From Nostoc spongiaeforme FACHB-130 (GTDB lineage Bacteria > Cyanobacteriota > Cyanobacteriia > Cyanobacteriales > Nostocaceae), in assembly GCF_014698475.1 (NCBI RefSeq), contig NZ_JACJTB010000030.1:18975-82974 (forward strand): DNA of 64,000 nt, read 5' to 3'. A program made the position numbers and the translations under genes. The notes under the pieces are model-generated. The model made no database searches, was not told the origin of the DNA, and saw only the letters and a program-made list of their open reading frames with translations. Below are positions 9,605 through 17,753 of the stretch, one piece after another. Numbering within the stretch: position 1 is the first letter of the stretch; every line of letters begins with the position of its first letter.

Positions 9605-9754
9605 CTAATTTTTAAGTCTTTCTTTTTGCTGCTGTAAATCTTCCTTCATCAGTTCATAAACTTTATCTGTCAATTTCCATAACAATTGACGATCGCACAT
9701 TACCTTACCTGCTAACTTGGCAAGTTTTTTTTGCTGATTACTGTCATCGGTCAT
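9605..9754 (-). CDS. 49-residue charged helical protein of the tail-tube operon
   Basis: Small gene between the pseudokinase and the tube gene, encoding MTDDSNQQKKLAKLAGKVM then CDRQLLWKLTDKVYELMKED and LQQQKERLKN. It is a lysine-rich amphipathic helix without membrane segment. Its second half follows the pattern L---(V/I)Y--(L/M)(L/M)---L-----ER, also seen at the extreme C-terminus of the giant repeat protein (LAREIYKMLKQRLDIERERR). That suggests both bind the same partner. The 13-base gap to the tube gene supports an operon. I believe similar tiny proteins occur in cyanobacterial tail-like clusters, but this was not checked. Confidence 0.65.
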   Translation of the reverse strand: MTDDSNQQKKLAKLAGKVMCDRQLLWKLTDKVYELMKEDLQQQKERLKN

Positions 9755-9837
9755 AGCTAAACAATTGGAGAAATAGATTTATATATATCAGCCAATTTGT
9801 TACATCGACAATTAGCCAATAGTCTACTTTTAATGCT

Positions 9838-12060
9838 TTATTGACGACTTAGCGGTACTAAACCAGTTTTCTCTAATATTTGCTGTACTTCTGCGGTTCT
9901 TAGCATTTCCGCAAATTTTTGACCGATGGGAGGACGGCTGTTATCCCCCGGATACAATACAACTAATGGATAGCTGAGGGGATAGCTACCTGTTTTAAAT
10001 ACTTGGATGTTAGGCTGATAACTGCCTTTATCATCACATAAGTCAGTGTTGGGATCTATTGGCTTTCCATTATCTTGTACTAAAGTTTGAACTGCGGCTT
10101 TATCTTTGTCTGCTATAGCTAAAGGATAAACAGAACACTGACCAAATACTTGACTGAGTGGAGAAAAACCAATACTACCAATAGGAATTTTATTTTTTTC
10201 AAAGTCATTTAGTACTTGTCGTAGCATCTCTAACGTTGATAAAGAAGTAAAAAATGTGTTTGATTCTTGCTGTTCTTTTAAATAACGGAAAGTTGCGATC
10301 GCTTCTTCATTCCTGAGTACTCGCTGTTCAAAAATTCTGATAGTTTCCGCGTCTTTTGGTATGTAAAGATTAACTGGTAATTTAGGTAAATTGAAGCCTT
10401 TTAATTGTTGCCAATTAGTAATTTTACCTGTGTATAAATCTTGTAATTGCTGAATACTAATCTGACCATTCAAAGCTCGTGGTAGACTTTTATCACGCTT
10501 GGAGTAGCTAAAAGCCACAAATACTACTAAACCATCATAAGCAAATTCTTGATGTTTTAGTTCTGGAGTCAATGGTTCTAGCATATTAGCGATCGCAAAA
10601 TCTTTCTGCTTATCTTTGACGCTGGCGATCACTTGTTTTATACTATCCTCTGGTTGATAGTTTAACTGTAATTTTGGTTGACTTGCTTTTAACTTTTCTT
10701 CCAGTGTTTGATTTTGCAAAATTAAATTGCTTTGTCGCCTGATAAAACTCCAAGTGCTGTCTTTTTCACCAGTATAGTTAAATTTACCCCCAGGTACACC
10801 AGTCACACTTTTTAAACAGCAAACTACAGGTTCTTCCATCGCAGTTTCTGGAGATTTCCATCGCTGGACTAGCCATACTATCAATCCACATAACAATAAT
10901 CCCCCCAAAATACTTACTAGTAATATCGACGGACGATAAAGTTTGGCTTTAGGGGTTTCTGGTTGTTCTGCAATTATTAATATTTCCCTTGGTAAAACCT
11001 GATAAACTCGTAATAATGCTTCTCTCGCTTCTTCCGCATTATTAAAGGGTTTATCCAATCCTAAAAGCCGGAATAAAAAAGCTTTAAACTCAAGAGTAAC
11101 CCCTTGCCAATATTGTTCTTTTTTGGGGTCAATATTTGCTGCTAAAATATTACCTTGTAATAAATAAAAAGCTACATAGCCTAAATCAACTAAGTCTTTA
11201 GCTACAGTCGAAATCACTGGCTTACTAGTTGATAAATTAAATAAATTTTCCCATAATGTTAAATCTGTTAAATGAATAAAAAATTCTGCGGTATCTGCCA
11301 TAATTAGCAGACTATCTAAATTAATATTACCGTGAGCGATTCCCTGTTGTATTTGTCCAGTCGGTAGACTAAATTTTTGACCGTGGAGAAATTGCAGAGT
11401 TTGTAATACTTGGTCAAGCACACGATACACTTCCCTCTCAGACATTGGTTTATTAGTAGCTTTTAAGTATGTCCTGAGAGTAGGATAAGCATCGATATTG
11501 CCATTAGTAACAAGATAGCAGCGTTCAGCAATTGGGTCAGAAATTGCATCCCAAGGAAAATTTAACCGGATATCTTGAATTCTTCCATCAGCTAAACTCA
11601 AACCAGCCAAGCGTTCAAAGGCTTGTTTTCTATCTCTGGTTTCTTCAGCGTTAAAAGCCAGTTGAGGTAATAAATATTCTTTAATAATTGCTGGCTGTTG
11701 GTCTGTTAGCTGTATCCCCTGATATAAACGCCCTATACCGCGATTTCCGATATACTTATCTATGCGATACCGCCCTTTATATCCCCGAAATTCAGTTTTA
11801 GCAGGGATAATCGCCGGAAAACCACAATTTTGACAAATTTTAGCCGTCGGGTTTTGTTCTACTGTTTTTTCTGGCCATTCACAGCCTAAAGTATTTCCCC
11901 TCCAGCAGCGATATTTGCGGTAGATGATATCCACGCCTATAGCCGTTGGTGGTTGCAAAGTTACAGGAGTTAAAATCGGTTCCAGTTCTACAACTGGTGG
12001 GTTTTTTGATTTTGGGAAAAACCTCTGCGGTAATTTGGCTTTGATTTGTTCATAAACCAC
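9838..12060 (-). CDS. Pseudokinase-transmembrane-phosphate-binding-type fusion protein
   Basis: 740 residues. Residues ~40-85 hold a short Cys-containing segment (RCWRGNTLGCEWPE, CQNCGFP), possibly a zinc ribbon. A protein-kinase-like fold spans ~95-360: the G-loop region is YIGNRGIGRLYQG and the ATP lysine may be in AIIKEYL. The catalytic loop is HGNINLDSLL where active kinases have HRDxKxxN, and the DFG position reads DLT, so phosphotransfer is unlikely. One membrane helix follows (~376-395, SILLVSILGGLLLCGLIVWL). The C-terminal ~330 residues form a PstS-like binding domain (VPGGKFNYTGEKDSTW, LYTGKITNWQQ, YPLSYPLVVLYPG). Topology suggests extracytoplasmic ligand sensing coupled to a cytoplasmic pseudokinase. 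Confidence 0.8.
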   Translation of the reverse strand: MVYEQIKAKLPQRFFPKSKNPPVVELEPILTPVTLQPPTAIGVDIIYRKYRCWRGNTLGCEWPEKTVEQNPTAKICQNCGFPAIIPAKTEFRGYKGRYRIDKYIGNRGIGRLYQGIQLTDQQPAIIKEYLLPQLAFNAEETRDRKQAFERLAGLSLADGRIQDIRLNFPWDAISDPIAERCYLVTNGNIDAYPTLRTYLKATNKPMSEREVYRVLDQVLQTLQFLHGQKFSLPTGQIQQGIAHGNINLDSLLIMADTAEFFIHLTDLTLWENLFNLSTSKPVISTVAKDLVDLGYVAFYLLQGNILAANIDPKKEQYWQGVTLEFKAFLFRLLGLDKPFNNAEEAREALLRVYQVLPREILIIAEQPETPKAKLYRPSILLVSILGGLLLCGLIVWLVQRWKSPETAMEEPVVCCLKSVTGVPGGKFNYTGEKDSTWSFIRRQSNLILQNQTLEEKLKASQPKLQLNYQPEDSIKQVIASVKDKQKDFAIANMLEPLTPELKHQEFAYDGLVVFVAFSYSKRDKSLPRALNGQISIQQLQDLYTGKITNWQQLKGFNLPKLPVNLYIPKDAETIRIFEQRVLRNEEAIATFRYLKEQQESNTFFTSLSTLEMLRQVLNDFEKNKIPIGSIGFSPLSQVFGQCSVYPLAIADKDKAAVQTLVQDNGKPIDPNTDLCDDKGSYQPNIQVFKTGSYPLSYPLVVLYPGDNSRPPIGQKFAEMLRTAEVQQILEKTGLVPLSRQ

Positions 12061-12285
12061 GACGGAAACCCTTAGCGATCGCTCTTATCTGCCGCATCCT
12101 ATACTGAATTTTTGCCCAAAGCCATTAGACTTTCCGCTAAGAAATAGGGAGTGGGGAAGAAAGATTTTATTATTTTATTTCTTCAAAACAGCTACTTATA
12201 GCAGTAGCCAAGTTGCTTGGGACATCGATAAATAATCAAACTGAGACACCACAAAACTTTTAAACCTGTCACCTGTCCCCTACTA

Positions 12286-15200
12286 TTAGCTTCTTCCTGT
12301 AATGATAAAACCTGCCCAATAATAAGGATGATTATAAGGCTTTCTCTCAGGAACTATTTTGCTAATTCTATATAAATGGGTAGCTAAATAAGTTCTAATT
12401 CTTAACTCATCTGGATGCAGAGTTTTAATTAAATTTTCATACCAAATAGCCAATTCGCCGGCGGTGACTTCTTGCAACCATGTAGTTGCTTCTGTTAAAG
12501 CCGTGGCTGGTGATTTGTTGACTTGTAGGCGGCGATAAAATTCGATAATTAATAATGCACTCGCCGATGATTCCACATTCCACAAAGTGCTGATAACTTG
12601 CGGAACACCACCGCACAGAAAACCATTCACCAAAGAGACATATTCAGTAGTAATATTTTGGTTAAGATGACTTGCAAATTTACACGCCGATAGGAATACT
12701 AAATTGTAACTAGTGAGGTTTTTTTGGCAGATTTCTGCAAGTGTCAGTTTATCTTCTCCTGCTAATTGGAATGCTGATTTACTCTGGTCGATGAAATTGT
12801 TGATAACTTGCCCTGTAAAATGCAAGATATTGTAATCATCAGCTAAGGCTTTCTCGACAGTAGTTTTAGTAGCGGCTTCTGCTTGAATGCGTTGGGGCTG
12901 TTCAAACATCTGGGTAATAACTTCTGATTCCAACTTGGCAAATTTTGGTGGTGCATAATTTGTCTGTGCTGGAGATTCAATACTGAGTAATATCTGTTCT
13001 TGCCAGTTCTCTATATTTCTGGGTTGTAAGTTTAACCCTACTTGAATACTAGGCAAATAATTTGTAATAAATTTTGCTGGAAGATTGAGCATTTCTGCGT
13101 CAGAATTAGGCAGATTAAACAACAGGTGTAAAGGCAATCTGGCTAAGTCGCGGTGAGGAATTAAAATGAGGTTAGTAATCCCTTCTAGTTCTTGAGTAAT
13201 TGTGGAAATTTCCAGAATTTTTTGCAGATTTAACAGCCTTTGTTCCATCTGCGATCGCCAAACATGATTGCCTTTAGTTTGGGGGTCTTGGGCTTGTTCA
13301 CAATAATCTTGATAAGTTCTATGCCAATCTTCTAACCAATGTTCAAAAGCAATCAATCTTTGCGTTGCTTCTGGTAATGGTAACTCTTGTAAAGGCTTAT
13401 TATTTGCTGATGAAATATTACCTCGTGCTTGTACCGGAATAAACACCAAAATTGGCGAAGGAGCGCCATCTTTAATAATAAACGTGTGCAGTGCTGCTGG
13501 GCTAATATGCCAGTAAATAATTGCCGTATTGGGATTCAGTAACTCTTGAACTGAGTTATAATTCAGGAAATAAATTTCATTTTGCCAGCCAAACAATAGC
13601 CATTGCAAACAAGCATTTTTAATTTGTTCTGCTAATTCCCAAGCTTCTACTAAATCACCCGATTCTACTAAAAAGTCAACGCCTAATTGCCCAATTCCCG
13701 CAAATTTTAGCGCCAACTGTTTTTTACTTTCATCAGAACGTGCAGCATCACTCAACAATACTTGCAATAAATTAGCCGCCCGTTGTTGTAATTCTTGGGC
13801 TTGGGTAATTTGTCCTAAACCTAACAGAACTTTGACTAAAGATTGCAGTATTTCTAAATGTAATTGGGGAAATCCTTCCCAACTGAGAGTTAATAAGGCT
13901 TGGTTGTATTCAAATACAGATTTGCGCCAATGTTGACGAGATGTCGGTTGTTTTTTACCTTGCTCATAATGGGTATTGCCAATCGCCAAATGTAATCTAC
14001 CCCAACCTTCTGGGTGAGTGTCTGGGCGAATGTGTTTCAGCCCTTGTTCATAGCTGGCGAGTTTACCTATATAACCGCCTTGTCTTAAAGCTGGGTAATT
14101 GATGGCGACGCTAGTTAATAAATTGAAGACATGACTTTCTGGTACATGACCGATTGCTGTTCCTCGTCCAATCCAAGCTTCCCAATAATCAAGTTTAATT
14201 TGTAGTGCGTTGTCGTAGGCAACGATCGCCTCAGTATAGCGTTCTAAATAAAACAAAGCGACTGCTTGATTATACCAAGCTAAATGAAAGTCGGGTTTAA
14301 TAGCGATCGCTTTTTCGTAGGAGGCAATCGCTTCTTCCCGCCTACCTAAGTTATCCAGTGCCACACCCCGGTTATACCAAGCCAAATAAAAATCAGATTG
14401 GGCTGCTAAGGCTTTATCCCAAGAAGCGATCGCCTCTGACCACTGTCTCAAATTAAACAGCACCACACCCCGGTCAATCCAAACTTCGTAATAGTCGGGT
14501 TGCAGTTCTAAAGCTTGATTATAAGAAGCGATCGCATCTTCATATTGTTCGTTAACCGCTAAAGCAATGCCTCGGTAATACCAGGTTTCCGGGTCTTGGG
14601 GTTGCAATTCTAAAGCTTGATCGTAACTGGTAATGGCCTCCCAAACTTGCCCCAACTTCAACAACGCCAAAGCCTGACTCGCCCAAGCTTCGGGGTAATT
14701 GGGGTGAATTGCAATCGCCTGACCAAAAGATGCGATCGCTTCGGCAAATAATCCCAATTCTCCCAGCGTACCGCCACGATTGTACCAAGCTTTGTAATGG
14801 TCTGGTTTCAGGTCAATTGCTGTGTCATAAGCCGCCACTGCTTCGGCAAATCGTTCTAAATGGAACAAAGTCAAGCCACGATTAAACCAATATTCAGGGG
14901 ATTCCGGTTGTAATTCTATAGCGCGGTCATAAGATGCGATCGCACCTGCCAAATCCCCTGTTTTGGCTTGTTGCAAACCTTGATAAAACCAAGCTTGGGC
15001 TTGAATTGCCGTATTAGCTGGATTCGGCGTAGTTGGGGGAGACGGACTAGATTGTGTTGTCAGATTAATTGCCAATTGCTGTACTAAATGGGCGCTTTGA
15101 TCCAACCTGCCCAACAATTCATCTAAAGTGTAGGCAACAGTGGGATCTAAATTTGCCAGATATTGATCCCAAGCATTTTCAGCAACACCTGTTCGCGCCA

Positions 15201-16320
15201 GTCTGGCTAGTTCATCTGGATATTCTAGTGACAATTCACCCAAATTACCAATCACATCTTCCGCCGCCGGAGGCAAAAAAGCCACTGTTGCTGATGGTGC
15301 AAATTCTTCTGCGGTGTCTTCTCTGGTAGCTGTTGTTCTTTCTGCTTCCCCAGTATATGTATTCACGTTTTCTGTAGTCTGGGGTGGTGGATTATCTACC
15401 AATTCTGCGGCGGTGTCTCCCCAAAGACTAGCAGCTAAATTATCTAGTGCCGTTTCTGGTGCATACTCCCAAGTGGGAATATCTGTGTTTTCCGTGGCGT
15501 ATTCTAGAGGCGGTGGACTATCTGTCAATTCGGCTGTGGGATCACCCCAAAGACTGGTAGCTAAATCATCGGTGCTAGTTTCCTCTGCTGTGGTGGTAAA
15601 TGCTTCCCCAGAATATTCCCAAATCGGGATATCTGTATTTTGAGCGGGTTCTGCTTGGGGTATGGTACTAACTACAAATTCTTCCCCTGTATACTCCCAA
15701 ATAATTTCTGCGACATTCTCTGTAGAAACTTCCGAGGATGATGTCATATCTGGAACCTGATTAACTGCATTTTCTGGAGGTTGTGCAGTTGCTGGAGGTG
15801 GTAATTCCTCATACTCCCATAACGACTCGCCCAAATTCCGCAGTAAATTTTGTCCAGGAGTATTTGTTGTTTCATTTGTTGTTGAGACAACAGGTTGTTC
15901 CTCAGAATCATCGTCCCAATCATCGGTATGGCGCGTCATGAGACGAATACCAATGTCATAGGAAAGTTCACCAACTTTGCCGATATTCAGTTCCCCTAGT
16001 TGGATCATCTGCGAGGCTAACTGCTGATTAGGCGGCGCTGGGGAGATTAACAATCGTTCACCATAAATGAGTAACCAATCTATCCAACGTTCGGTACTAA
16101 TTCGGTCTTCCATTCGCTGGAGATATTTGATTGCCCATTGTTGTCCCCGTCCTTGATACACCCCTTCTAGCAGTTGGGTAAACAGAAGTTCCAAATCAGC
16201 ATTAGTTAATTCAGGAAGTGGTTCTACCATTTCCTGTTCGCTAACAGTTTTTAAAGTCTGTTTACTACTAGTGGGCTGGTTTGAATGTGTTTTAAGCCAC
16301 TGCCATAGCTGCGTGAGCAT
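12286..16320 (-). CDS. TPR-CHAT domain protein (caspase-like protease family)
   Basis: 1344 residues. Residues ~30-130 form a domain shared with the next upstream gene (LLFTQLLEGVYQGRGQQWAI, STERWIDWL). A Pro/Glu-rich linker repeats the motif (I/L)WEYxG or LWGD about seven times. About ten TPRs follow (~440-770, e.g. AWYNRGVALDNLGRREEAIA). The C-terminal ~300 residues are a CHAT domain: IPHRDLARLPLHLLF, ILHFTGQ, NLVFLSACKFA and GVPQVISTLWNV. The Cys of LSAC is present, but where family members usually read HFxGH the second His is Gln, so protease activity is uncertain. The ATG at 16320 is preferred over a GTG at 16326 because it aligns with the paralogous start (MLxxLxxWLK). Confidence 0.85.
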   Translation of the reverse strand: MLTQLWQWLKTHSNQPTSSKQTLKTVSEQEMVEPLPELTNADLELLFTQLLEGVYQGRGQQWAIKYLQRMEDRISTERWIDWLLIYGERLLISPAPPNQQLASQMIQLGELNIGKVGELSYDIGIRLMTRHTDDWDDDSEEQPVVSTTNETTNTPGQNLLRNLGESLWEYEELPPPATAQPPENAVNQVPDMTSSSEVSTENVAEIIWEYTGEEFVVSTIPQAEPAQNTDIPIWEYSGEAFTTTAEETSTDDLATSLWGDPTAELTDSPPPLEYATENTDIPTWEYAPETALDNLAASLWGDTAAELVDNPPPQTTENVNTYTGEAERTTATREDTAEEFAPSATVAFLPPAAEDVIGNLGELSLEYPDELARLARTGVAENAWDQYLANLDPTVAYTLDELLGRLDQSAHLVQQLAINLTTQSSPSPPTTPNPANTAIQAQAWFYQGLQQAKTGDLAGAIASYDRAIELQPESPEYWFNRGLTLFHLERFAEAVAAYDTAIDLKPDHYKAWYNRGGTLGELGLFAEAIASFGQAIAIHPNYPEAWASQALALLKLGQVWEAITSYDQALELQPQDPETWYYRGIALAVNEQYEDAIASYNQALELQPDYYEVWIDRGVVLFNLRQWSEAIASWDKALAAQSDFYLAWYNRGVALDNLGRREEAIASYEKAIAIKPDFHLAWYNQAVALFYLERYTEAIVAYDNALQIKLDYWEAWIGRGTAIGHVPESHVFNLLTSVAINYPALRQGGYIGKLASYEQGLKHIRPDTHPEGWGRLHLAIGNTHYEQGKKQPTSRQHWRKSVFEYNQALLTLSWEGFPQLHLEILQSLVKVLLGLGQITQAQELQQRAANLLQVLLSDAARSDESKKQLALKFAGIGQLGVDFLVESGDLVEAWELAEQIKNACLQWLLFGWQNEIYFLNYNSVQELLNPNTAIIYWHISPAALHTFIIKDGAPSPILVFIPVQARGNISSANNKPLQELPLPEATQRLIAFEHWLEDWHRTYQDYCEQAQDPQTKGNHVWRSQMEQRLLNLQKILEISTITQELEGITNLILIPHRDLARLPLHLLFNLPNSDAEMLNLPAKFITNYLPSIQVGLNLQPRNIENWQEQILLSIESPAQTNYAPPKFAKLESEVITQMFEQPQRIQAEAATKTTVEKALADDYNILHFTGQVINNFIDQSKSAFQLAGEDKLTLAEICQKNLTSYNLVFLSACKFASHLNQNITTEYVSLVNGFLCGGVPQVISTLWNVESSASALLIIEFYRRLQVNKSPATALTEATTWLQEVTAGELAIWYENLIKTLHPDELRIRTYLATHLYRISKIVPERKPYNHPYYWAGFIITGRS

Positions 16321-16469
16321 CTGCACATACTCTGAAGGTTTTGTTTATCCTAGATTGTAGCGATCGTTATGTCAAAAAACGCTAGATTTGCGTGAAACCC
16401 ACTGCCATTAACGGGTTTATCGGGTAGATGTTTATCAAAAATATACAAAACTTTGTTAGTTGTTATAGC

Positions 16470-16600
16470 AGGAGGCAGAAGGCAGGAGGCAGGAGGCAGG
16501 AGTCAGAAGGTAGTCCCGATGAAACTTGTTTCATTGCCAAGTCTGAAAGTGGGACTAAGATTTTTACTCAGCACTCAGCACTTTCGCGCTAGGAGGTAAC
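16470..16600. repeat. Low-complexity GGAGGCA tandem and ACTCAGCACT repeat
   Basis: The 338-base gap between the CHAT gene and its paralogous neighbour holds no gene. It contains a purine-rich tandem (GGAGGCAGAAGGCAGGAGGC, 16471-16510) and a copy of the dispersed ACTCAGCACTCAGCACTTTC unit at 16567-16586. Confidence 0.6.
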
Positions 16601-16658
16601 AGTATTACTATTGCTAGTTTTTAAGCTCTCAATCTAAAATCACAAATCCAAAATCCTA

Positions 16659-17342
16659 TTAAGTTGTCGCTTCATCAGATGGTGCGTTACTGGGCATATA
16701 GTATTGATGCACCAATTCTTTGATAATTACTTCTGCATCATCCGACTCAATTCCTAATTGTTGGGAAATCTGCTGACGTAGGTTTTCATCTTCCTGCATC
16801 ATGCTAAACAACTGCTCTAAGGTGACAGTTTGGTAATCTGCTTCTGAGGCAGAGTCATCAGTTGTTTCTGTTTGTAATATTTGGTCATCCTCTGATGGGG
16901 AATTGTTACTGAAAGCATCTGGCCCATCATATTCCCAGATGGTTTCGCCAGAATTGCGTGTCAATAATTGCATCCCAATTTCATAGGCTTCATCGCCCAG
17001 TTCACCTACGCCCAAATCGCCTAATTGTACTAGCCGCGCTGCTAACTCATTATTTGGTGTCGGTGCAGCCAGTAATCTTTCCCCAAAACGGTGTAACCAC
17101 TCTAGCCAACGTTCTGTGGAAACCCGATGCTCAATATTATGCAGCCACTTGATCGCCCAAGCTTGTCCCCGTGCCTGATGTACGCCTTCTAGCAGTTCGG
17201 TGAAGAGAAATTCTAAGTCTGTATCACTCAGAGGCGGTGCTGGCTCTTGAGAGACATTTACATCGGCTGTTTTCGGCGTTGATTTGCCGCCAAATAAGCT
17301 CTGAAAAAGGTTTTTGAGCCATCGAATTAACCGCTTGAGCAT
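16659..17342 (-). CDS. Acidic protein sharing the N-terminal domain of the CHAT protein
   Basis: About 227 residues. Starts MLKRLIRWLKNLF (amphipathic helix), then a ~100-residue domain (FLFTELLEGVHQARGQAWAI, STERWLEWLHRFGERLLAAP, LGDEAYEIGMQLLTRNS) that is clearly homologous to residues ~30-130 of the downstream CHAT protein, including the following IWEYDGPD motif. The C-terminal ~90 residues are acidic (Asp/Glu-rich, SEADYQTVTLEQLFSMMQ). No catalytic motif is recognised. It is probably an adaptor acting with the CHAT protein through the shared domain (inference). The ATG at 17354 is an alternative start; 17342 is preferred because both paralogues then begin alike. Confidence 0.75.
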   Translation of the reverse strand: MLKRLIRWLKNLFQSLFGGKSTPKTADVNVSQEPAPPLSDTDLEFLFTELLEGVHQARGQAWAIKWLHNIEHRVSTERWLEWLHRFGERLLAAPTPNNELAARLVQLGDLGVGELGDEAYEIGMQLLTRNSGETIWEYDGPDAFSNNSPSEDDQILQTETTDDSASEADYQTVTLEQLFSMMQEDENLRQQISQQLGIESDDAEVIIKELVHQYYMPSNAPSDEATT

Positions 17343-17438
17343 TTGTCCCACCATAAATTGTATTGTCTACCCTAAGATTGTAGCGATCGCTCTCGAAGAT
17401 GGCGGTAGTGCAGTTAAGAAAATGTACAATCTTGGTCA

Positions 17439-17597
17439 CTAGTACAACAAGGCAAAAGTAAAAAGCGCAAAGTAGGCGGTGTCGGTTTCCGTCCCGCCTA
17501 ACTTTGTAAGAAGGCAAAAGTAAAAAGAAATAATACTTATCAAGTCAGCTTTTTAGCTATTTCTAATGGTCTGCTTATTTACGCCGACCTGTACTAG
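17439..17597. mobile_element. MITE-like element, copy 1 (159 bp)
   Basis: Begins CTAGTACAACAAGGCAAAAG and ends CGCCGACCTGTACTAG, so its termini are inverted CTAGTACA/TGTACTAG. An internal palindrome (AGGCGG...CCGCCT) lies near 17475-17505. The termini and the right-hand ~60 bases (GTCTGCTTATTTACGCCGAC or close) are shared with the element at 25550. It has no coding capacity and is flanked by TCA on both sides, a possible target duplication. It fits a non-autonomous miniature transposable element. Confidence 0.7.
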
Positions 17598-17753
17598 TCA
17601 TTTGTTATTAGCCAATGACAAATGACTAATGACTGTTTAGTTCAAATGTACTATAATTATGGAAAACAGACACCCTGCGTTTAAAATATGTGAGCGCCAA
17701 TTTGGGCGTTTATGTAAAAATCGATTCTGAAAATGAATTGACATTTTCCTTCC

